NCBI RefSeq assembly: GCF_002160055.1
Contig: NZ_NFJV01000006.1
Coordinates: 62,001 to 126,000, forward strand
Reading direction: 5' to 3'
Origin: Mediterranea sp. An20
Lineage (GTDB): Bacteria; Bacteroidota; Bacteroidia; Bacteroidales; Bacteroidaceae
Length of the DNA stretch: 64,000 nt
This document shows positions 10,133-17,841 of the stretch, piece after piece; the stretch's first letter is position 1; each line of letters begins with the position of its first letter. The notes beneath the pieces were generated by a model, which was not told the origin of the DNA, did no database searches, and saw nothing but the letters and a program-made list of their open reading frames with translations. The position numbers were made by a program, and so were the translations under genes.

Positions 10133-10360
10133 GGCTGTTTTTTTTCTTTTTGGAAATATGTGACAAAGTAAGGAAATAAAAATGAGAATTGCTATATTGG
10201 CTCTGTTAAAAACTTTAAATTGGTAATTCGTTAATATCATTAATTTTAGTTCTCATCATATAGGGGGATAAAGGAGGAGATGGCATATATGTGTTATTTA
10301 TTGTAAAAGACAGCGCCTCCCCATTCTTTTTGTTGCTTTCAGAATATCAGCCTGTTTGTT

Positions 10361-10444
10361 CCAAGCGATAAGAAGGATACTGCCGAGCGCTACGGAGCCG
10401 CCTTCTTAGCTATAAGGAATTTGCTTCTATCGTATAAGCATTTA
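10361..10444. repeat. 21-bp phased degenerate tandem repeat, four units (in gene-free 10133-10549)
   Basis: Four consecutive 21-bp units carry cores AGCGATAAG, AGCGCTACGG, AGCTATAAGG and TCGTATAAG at the same phase. The core also appears at 52323-52406 with the same 21-bp period and at 41244-41301 with a 22-bp period. The rest of 10133-10549 holds the promoter region of the efflux operon (a CAAAGTA element near 10164, imperfect -7 box on minus) and no recognisable gene. Confidence 0.7.
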
Positions 10445-10549
10445 GAGGGGGCTGCCTGGCATTGCGGGCTTATCGGTATTCTTACTTATCTTGGGGGGAA
10501 AATACAGGGTTATCCGGCACGAAACATAAAACTCATTCTTGCCGTTTGT

Positions 10550-12142
10550 CTATTCTAAGCGATTCACCTCTTCACGCATTTGCCGGATAGCTGTGGAGTT
10601 CACCTTGGGTTCTTTGGTCAGTACGATGTGTTTCATTTCCTTTAGCTTCTCCGGGTTCCGGTATGTTGCGGAGGCATAAAGCTTGGCCAAGAGATAATAA
10701 GGATAAATCCGTCCGGGCAACAAATGTACGGCATGCAGGAAATAAGTCTCCGCGCGTGTTCCGTCACCCAAAGCCTGGTAATTCTTTCCCATGATGTTCC
10801 ATATCATCGGGTCGCAACTGTGCAATGCAGCTTCTTCCAATATCTGGTTGGATTCCGAGTATTTCTCTTGACGGTGCAGTCCGTGCCCGTATTCAAACAG
10901 AAACGCTGCCCGGTCTTTCAGCACCGGATACAATTGCCTGTATGCCTTTCCGGCGCTGTCATAGGCACCATTTTGGTATAACAGGCGGGCATTCATCCAC
11001 TCTTTGCATGCCTTTACGGCTTCCCGGTCTGCTGCAAACTGCCCGATACCGATGCCTCCTGTCAGCACTGCCACCGCTATCCATCCTTTCCGGCTGTTGC
11101 CTGTCACGCTTGCCGCCAAGAGGCAGCAGCCCGTCACCACAAACACCGGCAATTGCAACGGATAGGAAGAGAAGGCGAAGATACCCAGCGACAGCAGGGC
11201 ACCACAGCACCCGTAACGTTTTTTCTTCCGTCCGGCCTGCCAGCATACTGTCACTCCTGCCAGCAACAGCAGGGTCGTTGGTATGCCATATTCCACCGTG
11301 GCCTGCAGGTATTCGTTGAACGCATATTCCGGACTGCCCGCCACGCGCTCTTCCCATGCTTCATAGTCTCCTGCCGCAAAGTAGGTTTCCTGCGCCTTGC
11401 CGTAGGCCGCGGCAAAATTGCCGGTTCCGTGTCCGGTCCAAGGCTTTTCGCAGATTGCCCGTCCGGTCATCCGCCACATAAAGAGACGGCCCCTGGCAGA
11501 ATCCGGCTTTAGCCAGAACAGTCCCGCGCCTGCCAGACACACCACGCAGATGGATATTCCCGCCACAGCCAGCACTTTGTTCCGTTTCGTCTGCCACGCC
11601 TGCTGCAACCGCTGCCCCCAGCCTGCATGGCAACCATATACCCACAGGCACGACACACCGGCTGCCAGCCATGCCGAGCGGCTCATGGCGGCAGGCAGCA
11701 CGCACAACATCAGCAGAGCGGCTCCACCTGCTACGTAGCGAACCGGTGTTTTCAGTCTCAGGTATTCGTGCAGGCATACCGGCAGAACCATACCCAAATA
11801 GCCGGAGTAGGGGCCGGGGTTGAAGAAACTGCCTGTCAGTGCATATAGGGCATGTCCCGATGCCGAGAAACCATACAGTTGACGCAGGCCCATGACTGCC
11901 TGTACCACAGCCCAGCCTATCAATGACCAAGACACGGCAGCAGAGAAGTCCGGACAAGCTGTTTTCCGGAATAGCACGGTTCCTACGACGATGCACATCG
12001 CTGCGCACAAGGCAGAGCGGTCGAACCACCACCATTGTCCCACTGTCTCTCCGGCAGGCAAATGGTTGTCAGAGGCACATACCAGGCTCAGCAGCAGTGC
12101 TGTTGCCAGTCCACCTATCGCTATGACAATCCATTTCTTCAT
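10550..12142 (-). CDS. O-antigen ligase-like (Wzy_C) membrane protein with C-terminal TPRs
   Basis: A 530-residue protein with about ten transmembrane helices (residues ~1-375) followed by a soluble tetratricopeptide part (~390-510). The membrane part has the Wzy_C/WaaL landmarks: SFFNPGPYSGYLGMVLP in a mid-protein loop, the SRSAWLA helix start, and a large periplasmic loop with GHGTGNFAAAYGKAQ. Enzymes of this family transfer lipid-linked glycans to lipid A core, or to proteins in PglL-type members. It is the last gene of the NVEALA/propeller locus, 43 bases after a propeller lipoprotein, and no O-antigen synthesis genes are nearby, so an unusual acceptor is possible. Acceptor and donor are unknown. 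Confidence 0.8.
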   Translation of the reverse strand: MKKWIVIAIGGLATALLLSLVCASDNHLPAGETVGQWWWFDRSALCAAMCIVVGTVLFRKTACPDFSAAVSWSLIGWAVVQAVMGLRQLYGFSASGHALYALTGSFFNPGPYSGYLGMVLPVCLHEYLRLKTPVRYVAGGAALLMLCVLPAAMSRSAWLAAGVSCLWVYGCHAGWGQRLQQAWQTKRNKVLAVAGISICVVCLAGAGLFWLKPDSARGRLFMWRMTGRAICEKPWTGHGTGNFAAAYGKAQETYFAAGDYEAWEERVAGSPEYAFNEYLQATVEYGIPTTLLLLAGVTVCWQAGRKKKRYGCCGALLSLGIFAFSSYPLQLPVFVVTGCCLLAASVTGNSRKGWIAVAVLTGGIGIGQFAADREAVKACKEWMNARLLYQNGAYDSAGKAYRQLYPVLKDRAAFLFEYGHGLHRQEKYSESNQILEEAALHSCDPMIWNIMGKNYQALGDGTRAETYFLHAVHLLPGRIYPYYLLAKLYASATYRNPEKLKEMKHIVLTKEPKVNSTAIRQMREEVNRLE

Positions 12143-12185
12143 CCCCGACTTTCAATGTTCAATTCTTTATTTTCTAACAGCAACC

Positions 12186-13424
12186 CTATTCGTCGTCTTT
12201 TATTGTTTTCAGCGCGAACGACACCAATACGGGATTGTCATCTTCCTGCAGTTGCAAGAGGGCGCGTTTCTCTTCTGCCGAAAGCAAAGGGCTGGCCTGC
12301 AGACACGAATCATTCGGATTCGGATAATGTAGTGAGACAAAACAATCTCCATATACAGCTGTCGGAAAAGCAATGGGTGGGATTACGTTTTTGTCAAAGT
12401 TGGCATTCGAGCCGCCGGTCATCTCGCCGGTACGCTTGTCACGGTAAATCACTGTACGCTGATTCCGATAGTCGTTACGCAGGAAAAACACCTGGTGCGT
12501 ATTGTTTTCTAAGTATTCACCGACAAAATAGTAATAATCGTTTTGGGTAATTGCATCCATGAACTTGTTGCTGTTTGTATCCAAACAATAGGAATACGGC
12601 AGCTTCTTGTCCGAATAGTCCAGCGCATAAGCTGCTTCCAACTCTCCGCGCAAGGGTTTGTATGTGTACACTGTGTCGCAGAATTTGGCCGTCACCTGCA
12701 CCTCCGACGTTTTATACAGATAGTGATACCCTCCGAAACCTACCAGCCTGGGAGAGGGGAGTGCCGCCTGTTTCAACCGGAAGGTCGTGTCCGTCACCAG
12801 CAACGTATAATCCTTTTTCGTACCCAGATGTTCGTTCCCGTATCCGTCCATAGTCTTAAAGGCATAGCCGCCGGGTATGGCGCAGAAATTATAGAAGCCG
12901 AACGGCAGTTTCTTCTGGCGCAGGTATTGGCCGTCTGGTGTATAATACATCAGGTACGGATGCTGGTAAGCCAGCAGGTACTGATTTTCGCGGTCAAAAT
13001 CAATATCATACAGACGATAAAGTTCACCCGGTCCTCCTCCATGCGAGATTCTCCGTACAAATTTGCCATCGGCTGTAAAGATAATGAGACCGCCTCTCTT
13101 GAAATCATCATGGATGTAGATATACTTGTCGGTCAACAGGACTTTATAGATATTGGCTACTAAACTGTTGTCGTTCGTTTCCAAAGGGATGAGGCGCATG
13201 GAATTCACCAGACTGCCGAAATCAAATTCCCGGTTTCCCAAAAACGGATTCAAATTGACGCGTACTACAGCCGAATCGATTGCCGGTAAGACTTGGGTCG
13301 AATCCAAATGCAACGAGGCTATATCCGCTTCCGTGAATCTGACATCTCCGCGGAAAGCACCGCCACAGGCAGATAAACAGCAGCAGCTTGCCGCCCCCAC
13401 ACCTATTTTAGTCAAATAGTTCAT
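12186..13424 (-). CDS. 6-bladed beta-propeller lipoprotein (propeller E)
   Basis: Predicted 412 residues from the ATG at 13424, which has AAGGAA just upstream and gives a lipobox (C-L-S-A-C). Another ATG at 13460, four bases after the previous stop, is possible. Blades show repeated patterns of (I/V)(Y)(I)HDD / FTADGKFVRRI and the family motif HGGGPGELYRLYDI. The C-terminus ends LQEDDNPVLVSFALKTIKDDE-like (read at 12189-12250), shared with the neighbouring propeller D (AEDDNPVLMLLKMKN). These lipoproteins are exported and anchored in an envelope membrane; their ligands are unknown. Part of the chain propeller D - propeller E - ligase. Confidence 0.82.
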   Translation of the reverse strand: MNYLTKIGVGAASCCCLSACGGAFRGDVRFTEADIASLHLDSTQVLPAIDSAVVRVNLNPFLGNREFDFGSLVNSMRLIPLETNDNSLVANIYKVLLTDKYIYIHDDFKRGGLIIFTADGKFVRRISHGGGPGELYRLYDIDFDRENQYLLAYQHPYLMYYTPDGQYLRQKKLPFGFYNFCAIPGGYAFKTMDGYGNEHLGTKKDYTLLVTDTTFRLKQAALPSPRLVGFGGYHYLYKTSEVQVTAKFCDTVYTYKPLRGELEAAYALDYSDKKLPYSYCLDTNSNKFMDAITQNDYYYFVGEYLENNTHQVFFLRNDYRNQRTVIYRDKRTGEMTGGSNANFDKNVIPPIAFPTAVYGDCFVSLHYPNPNDSCLQASPLLSAEEKRALLQLQEDDNPVLVSFALKTIKDDE

Positions 13425-13464
13425 GATTCCTTTTGTAAAAACTCTCATTGGTAACTTCATTCAA

Positions 13465-14637
13465 TCAGTTTTTCATTTTAAGAAGCATCAGCACCGGATT
13501 GTCGTCTTCCGCAAGGGTTGCAGCGATCTGTTTCAGTTTCTCGCCTACAATATCTCCGTTGCGGTAGGCCTCCACCAAGTTTGCTGGGTTGAGCAGGACC
13601 AAAGCATAGCCATAAGGCACGGAAGACAGGTCAATGTATGAAACGTCCTGCGTATCGGTAGCCAGGTCCCGGTTGCGGTAGACCGGCTCACACCACGTCC
13701 TACTGTTCCGGTCATACATATACACCGGATTTCTCTCCCTCATCCCGGCCTGCATGTCGCTCATGCGGACAGTCACATTACGCGGTGTCCAACTGAGCCA
13801 GACAAAGCGGTCACTCATGCCTCGAAAATACAACAGCGGCGTTTCATCATCCGTTGTCGGAGCATGGCGGGGAACGAGTACAGGTTCGGTCCTTTGGTCG
13901 GGATGAAGTCGGAAAACGGTGTCCAGTGCCACAGCAGTCAACCATACCCTGTCTTCACACCCGGACAGCAATGGCATGAAGCCATAGGCCATGTTCATGC
14001 TTCCATCGTCCCACAGCACTTTCCGGTTGCTTGCCAGGAAGCGGGGAACTGTCACGGTCAGTGTATCTGCTTTGCCGTCTTCCTTGGAGAGTCTGAAATA
14101 AGGGCGATAAGGCTGCGTAGCATCTTTCTGTTCGCGGGCGCAAAGTAAGTGGCGGGAGTCCAAGTCGTGCAAAATCAGTGCCGTCATGTCCGCATCGCGC
14201 AGCAGCGTACGTCGGTAAGTTCCGTCAAAGCCATAAACTTTCAGAGAGGTAAAGTCGGCAATGAACACTTCGCGCCGCTGCCAGTCCATTATGCAAGATA
14301 CGATTGAAGTGTACTCCTCCGGCCCTTGTCCGCAGCGGTTGATGTATCCCTGCAACTGCTGTCCCGTACGATCGAACAGGTAAATGTCTTTGAATTGGCT
14401 GCCCTTCACCGCAATGCCTTCATCGGACACGGATTCGGGAAGCATGTCTCCAAGCAATACCGAGTCGGAAGTCATCAGCGGAACATATTCCACTTCAGCA
14501 ATGTCTTGTAAACAGATTTCACGTTTCGGAAAGCTGGTGTCATCATCGACCGTCAGCACAGACGTTTCCGGTTGCCTGCTTTCTCCGCAGGACATGCAAA
14601 ACACAGCTGGCAATAGCCAGCAAACCAGTCGTTTCAT
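13465..14637 (-). CDS. 6-bladed beta-propeller lipoprotein (propeller D)
   Basis: 390 residues beginning MKRLVCWLLPAVFCMSCGES, a lipoprotein signal with cysteine at residue 17. The body shows propeller blades (FKDIYLFDRTGQQL; VFIADFTSLKVYGFDGTYRR) and the family motif CGQGPEEY, a variant of the G-x-G-P-G-E motif found in all five propellers of this locus. It ends EDDNPVL-type like propeller E, which starts 4 or 40 bases downstream, so the two are probably a tandem duplication that has diverged. Expressed from its own promoter candidate at 14691-14698. Function unknown. Confidence 0.82.
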   Translation of the reverse strand: MKRLVCWLLPAVFCMSCGESRQPETSVLTVDDDTSFPKREICLQDIAEVEYVPLMTSDSVLLGDMLPESVSDEGIAVKGSQFKDIYLFDRTGQQLQGYINRCGQGPEEYTSIVSCIMDWQRREVFIADFTSLKVYGFDGTYRRTLLRDADMTALILHDLDSRHLLCAREQKDATQPYRPYFRLSKEDGKADTLTVTVPRFLASNRKVLWDDGSMNMAYGFMPLLSGCEDRVWLTAVALDTVFRLHPDQRTEPVLVPRHAPTTDDETPLLYFRGMSDRFVWLSWTPRNVTVRMSDMQAGMRERNPVYMYDRNSRTWCEPVYRNRDLATDTQDVSYIDLSSVPYGYALVLLNPANLVEAYRNGDIVGEKLKQIAATLAEDDNPVLMLLKMKN

Positions 14638-14690
14638 ATAAGTTTTTTTGTAGAATGCGGCATGGTGCGCCGCATCCCCGTTACACTTCG

Positions 14691-14698
14691 CAAATTTA
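14691..14698 (-). promoter_or_regulatory. -7 box candidate for propeller D/E-ligase genes
   Basis: Reading on the minus strand gives TAAATTTG, matching TAnnTTTG, about 53 bases upstream of the ATG at 14637. No clear TTTG element lies 19-21 bases further upstream, so this is only a candidate. Confidence 0.4.
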
Positions 14699-14729
14699 GA
14701 TAAAAAATCCGGATTTTGCCTCGGCAGAA

Positions 14730-14763
14730 TAAAAAATTAGGTCGAAGCCTTGTTCCCGGCTTC
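14730..14763 (-). terminator. Terminator candidate after the transglutaminase-like gene
   Basis: On the minus strand GAAGCC (14763-14758) and GGCTTC (14749-14744) form a stem with an 8-base loop, followed a few bases on by a run of six T. It separates the upstream genes from the propeller D/E-ligase group. Confidence 0.5.
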
Positions 14764-14776
14764 CTCCGGAATTTCA

Positions 14777-14914
14777 TCAAGCAGCTGTCTTCCAACTGCA
14801 TCTACCGACTCCCACCCCCGCCAGGTACGGCCCACCACTGCAGCCCAATGGATAAGTGTCTTCATCTGAAACGGTAGCTTCAACACAAATGGAACCTTCC
14901 TCATCAAAACTCAT
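14777..14914 (-). CDS. Possible 45-residue peptide overlapping the transglutaminase stop
   Basis: An ATG at 14914 overlaps the stop of the transglutaminase-like gene (TGA at 14906-14904) in the next frame and opens 45 codons, ending before the terminator. The middle reads CVEATVSDEDTYPLGCSGGP, which loosely recalls the C-terminal part of NVEALA peptides (VEA, acidic turn, paired cysteines), but there is no signal peptide. It could be the decayed tail of a third NVEALA gene, a coupled short peptide, or chance. Low confidence. Confidence 0.25.
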   Translation of the reverse strand: MSFDEEGSICVEATVSDEDTYPLGCSGGPYLAGVGVGRCSWKTAA

Positions 14915-16487
14915 TACTCTTTTTGAATGTCCCCTCCACAATCATCCCGATGCGGTCGTCTTGGACAGTCTTTTCATGCACATACCACAGCAGGGCATTC
15001 CGGGGAATGTTGTCATACTCCTGTGTGGAATCGGTCAGTGACCGGTAGGGCAGAAACCTGAAAGTTCCCTCTCCGCTGTCCCAATAATAAAGCGAATAAG
15101 GAGATCCATCGGTTTCCCGTCGGAAAATCTGGCAAACAGGCTGCCCGGCATCTTCCAACAAACGATGATAGGTGCCGTCACCGCGGGTCAGAAAAGGGGC
15201 TCCGACATACCTCAGCCGATGCTTACCTTCCGCTACTGCCAGCAAAAAGAAATTTCTGCCTGCCACGTTGGTGAAGCGGCAAGTGTCTCCCTCGCATCGC
15301 CCCATAGCGACCGGCAGCCACTTGCCTGCATTATAAGCACACAGATAAGCCAATCTTCCGGAGCTTGCCTCCTTATGGCTTACTGGGATATACAAGTCAT
15401 ATACAGGCAATTCCCCCTCATCTGTCACATCGCTGAAAAGGGGATTCTTCAATACGGTCACATAGCCGTCATCATCGACCGGGAAGCCGGACAAGTCAGC
15501 ATCAAAATGCAGTTGATACATCTTGGCTGGCTGCAGGTAACGTACCGTTGCCAGCCGGTGCCTGTATGCACCGAACGGCATCTCGCCTGGTCCGAAGTCG
15601 CAAGACTTTCCATCCTGCCGGACAGCACACCAGACATGTCCCCGCGCCATGCGTGTCCAGGTGGTACGACGCACCGCCACCGGGATACCCGCTGCCCGCA
15701 TCACTAAGGTGACATAGTTGCACAACGCCTCACACGTCCCGATACCTGCCCGATACGTTTCCTCAATGGTGGGCCGTAGCGGATTGCCGGTCTCTCGATA
15801 AGTAATCTCTCCATGCAGGCAGTCGTTCAGCAGGCGGCAGGCATCCAACGGATGCTGTACGCGGGCAGAGTCCAGCAGCGGCACATACTTCCGCATCAGT
15901 TCTTCCCGCAAACCGGTCAGGGGTTCGTTCTGCACCCGGTAGGGCAACACGTAGCGGCAAAAGTCCGCCCACGTCACTTCCTTTGCCCAAGGTTTCTTTT
16001 TCACCTCGAAGGCAAGGTCGATATTCCGAATCAGGAAATCGGCACGCACCGTATTCAAATCCCACTGTTTCTCTTGCCGGATGCTCCAACCACTGGCGCG
16101 CAGGGAATCGCAATGGCGACTTACGTCTTCTTGATCCGCAAAGTGGGTAATGTCCGGATAATAATGTTCGCCCGTACCTGTATGGACAAAGTAGTCTTCG
16201 ATGGAGAAGTGATACATCATGTTCCGTATCAGGAAACTGGCAGCCTCCAACTTTTCAGGTTCACCGGCATAATGCTTCAACACCTGTTCCAGTTCCGCAC
16301 GGTTGTCACCCGCCCGCTCCAAGGCCTGCTCCAGTTGGCTATCGTCTGCCCGGCCGCACGAAACCATTCCACAGACAATGATGCTTATCCAAAAGATGAT
16401 GAAGATTGATTTTGCCGACAGGAAATGAATGCCGGTACCTCTTGATAGCAAGTAGCTCATAAGCAATAAGTAATTAATTTTGCACAT
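14904..16487 (-). CDS. Transglutaminase-like (papain-fold) lipoprotein
   Basis: 527 residues from the ATG at 16487, which directly abuts the stop of the propeller A remnant (TAA-ATG); an internal start at 16460 is possible. A hydrophobic segment (about 28-43) ends in a lipobox-like V-S-C. The transglutaminase core shows the expected triad order: cysteine in GTCEALCNY (~C252), histidine in RGHVWCAV (~H284) and aspartate in KSCDFGPG (~D297). In bacteria this fold is usually a cysteine protease or amidase rather than a crosslinker. Residues after ~340 look beta-rich. Its place in the NVEALA locus suggests action on an envelope peptide or peptidoglycan; that is inference. Confidence 0.8.
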   Translation of the reverse strand: MCKINYLLLMSYLLSRGTGIHFLSAKSIFIIFWISIIVCGMVSCGRADDSQLEQALERAGDNRAELEQVLKHYAGEPEKLEAASFLIRNMMYHFSIEDYFVHTGTGEHYYPDITHFADQEDVSRHCDSLRASGWSIRQEKQWDLNTVRADFLIRNIDLAFEVKKKPWAKEVTWADFCRYVLPYRVQNEPLTGLREELMRKYVPLLDSARVQHPLDACRLLNDCLHGEITYRETGNPLRPTIEETYRAGIGTCEALCNYVTLVMRAAGIPVAVRRTTWTRMARGHVWCAVRQDGKSCDFGPGEMPFGAYRHRLATVRYLQPAKMYQLHFDADLSGFPVDDDGYVTVLKNPLFSDVTDEGELPVYDLYIPVSHKEASSGRLAYLCAYNAGKWLPVAMGRCEGDTCRFTNVAGRNFFLLAVAEGKHRLRYVGAPFLTRGDGTYHRLLEDAGQPVCQIFRRETDGSPYSLYYWDSGEGTFRFLPYRSLTDSTQEYDNIPRNALLWYVHEKTVQDDRIGMIVEGTFKKSNEF

Positions 16488-16866
16488 TTACTTATCATAA
16501 GTAAACAGATATACGGATTCTTCTTGCCCTGTAGCATGTCCGATAGCCAATAACAAGTCATCGTCGGGCATTACAGTCATAGCAGAAATTCTACGGTCCA
16601 ACTGATAGAGGCACAAAGGCCGTCCTTCCATGTCGAACGAGCAAACCGTGCAGGTTTCCTTCGCCTGCTATCCACAGCGAATCATCGCCTGCAGCCAGAT
16701 ATAGCGGAGAGAGTACCCCGTAAGTTTCCAGATTTACAGAATCGCAAGCCGTGACTTGTCGTGATTCCGGGAAATCCTTTGCCAAACTCTTGTCGGCTGT
16801 GTGATTCCGACAGGAATATAATACAAGCGGAATCATCCCAATGAGTAAAAGATTATGAAGATTCAT
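16488..16866 (-). pseudogene. Propeller A: internally deleted copy of propeller B
   Basis: The first ~69 codons are nearly identical to the gene at 20723-21766 (same start MNLHNLLLIGMIPLVLYSC), and the last ~170 bases match its 3' end. The middle 659 bp are missing. The junction lies at TTCCTTCG, which occurs in the intact copy at 20897-20904 and 21556-21563, so the loss fits recombination or slippage between 8-bp direct repeats. 659 is not a multiple of three, so the reading frame shifts and a short false tail is read, ending at 16591. Clearly non-functional as a propeller. Confidence 0.92.
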
Positions 16867-16916
16867 TATTGACCAGGGTATTGATTTTTGCGTTTGTCTA
16901 CTAATTGTCTATTGCC
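16866..16916 (-). pseudogene. NVEALA peptide remnant (last 16 codons)
   Basis: The minus strand reads G-N-R-Q-L-V-D-K-R-K-N-Q-Y-P-G-Q-stop, identical but for one residue to the end of the NVEALA peptide at 21766-22014. As there, the stop TAA overlaps the propeller ATG by one base (TAATG). The 5' part of the gene is gone: the remnant begins five bases after the stop of the DUF1573 gene. This fixes the duplication breakpoint. Confidence 0.88.
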
Positions 16917-16921
16917 TACTT

Positions 16922-17803
16922 TCATCTTACCGCATTGCCCCGCACCCGCAGTTTCATCGGTGCATCCCCTGCATTGGTGTACACCGTGATGCTTTTGTTG
17001 AAGTAGCCGGGATTGTCGGCTTTGTAGGTGGCGTGCACCTCAGCCTCGTTGCCCGGGAGTACCGGCTGTTGCGTGAAACTCACGTGCAGACAGCCGCACG
17101 AGGTCACCGCGTCCTGAATCACCAAGGGCTTGTCGCCCGTGTTCTTCAGTGTAAAGACTGCAGTCTGTTCTTCCTGCCAGGGGAAGTCACCCATCGAAAT
17201 TTCTGTGGATGGGATGGAAACGGTGGTCTGTACCGCTTTCTCGGTTTCGTCAACGTTCAAAGGCTTGCCACGGATGATTCTCAGGTACAGCTCTTTCACT
17301 TTGGGGTTAAGAACAGGACTGCCTATGGCGAGTACTTTGTTGTCTTTGTCCAATAAAAAAGTTTGTAGCGACATATCGGTAGGGAATCCATTCAATGAGT
17401 TGAGGGAGTCGCCTGGATCCATACAAACGGGATGCCTGAAATGGGACATGCGTATGGTTCGATAGACGTCTTTCTCTTTCGGGGTGCCGAAAACAAACAG
17501 ATAAGCATAGGGAGAAGATGCCACAGAATCGACCGTCTGGATAAAGGCATTCCATTCCGGTAATTTCAACTTGCAGCTGATGCACCCCACGGAATCGACA
17601 TAGACGAGGATTTTAGGCTGATTCCGGTAATCAAGATCCACCGTGTCTCCTTCATAATCGATAAACACCATCTTTTCCGGAAAAGTGATTTCCTTGCCTA
17701 CCCAAGCATTCACCAATTCATACTGATCTTCTCTTGAGTTGGAGTGGCAGGCAGTGAATGCCAATGCCACTGACAACAATACATAAGGATAGAATCTTCT
17801 CAT
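16922..17803 (-). CDS. Thioredoxin-like / DUF1573 lipoprotein
   Basis: Predicted 293 residues from the ATG at 17803, which gives a lipobox (F-T-A-C, cysteine 19). Two parts are visible. Residues ~40-190 look like a thioredoxin/AhpC-type fold with C-I-S-C at 74-77 (VYVDSVGCISCKLKLPEW). Residues ~205-293 are a DUF1573 Ig-like domain with TSCGCLHVSF and a terminal beta strand ITVYTNAGDAPMKLRVRG. A C-x-x-C protein next to secreted two-cysteine peptides suggests a role in their disulfide chemistry; this is inference. It lies 38 bases after the BF3164-like gene and is probably co-transcribed with it. Confidence 0.82.
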   Translation of the reverse strand: MRRFYPYVLLSVALAFTACHSNSREDQYELVNAWVGKEITFPEKMVFIDYEGDTVDLDYRNQPKILVYVDSVGCISCKLKLPEWNAFIQTVDSVASSPYAYLFVFGTPKEKDVYRTIRMSHFRHPVCMDPGDSLNSLNGFPTDMSLQTFLLDKDNKVLAIGSPVLNPKVKELYLRIIRGKPLNVDETEKAVQTTVSIPSTEISMGDFPWQEEQTAVFTLKNTGDKPLVIQDAVTSCGCLHVSFTQQPVLPGNEAEVHATYKADNPGYFNKSITVYTNAGDAPMKLRVRGNAVR

Positions 17804-17841
17804 CTCATACGAATTAAAAATCGTTTTCCCCCCTTCCTCTC

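Noticed and set aside
9233..10171. 312-codon plus-strand frame opposite the efflux adaptor
   Set aside because: Mirror image of a well-supported lipoprotein gene; long antisense frames recur here because of codon bias (also seen opposite nuo genes and the beta-helix gene).
16591..16866. Intact 91-residue lipoprotein
   Set aside because: Residues after ~69 are frameshifted sequence of a deleted propeller copy, not a natural C-terminus.
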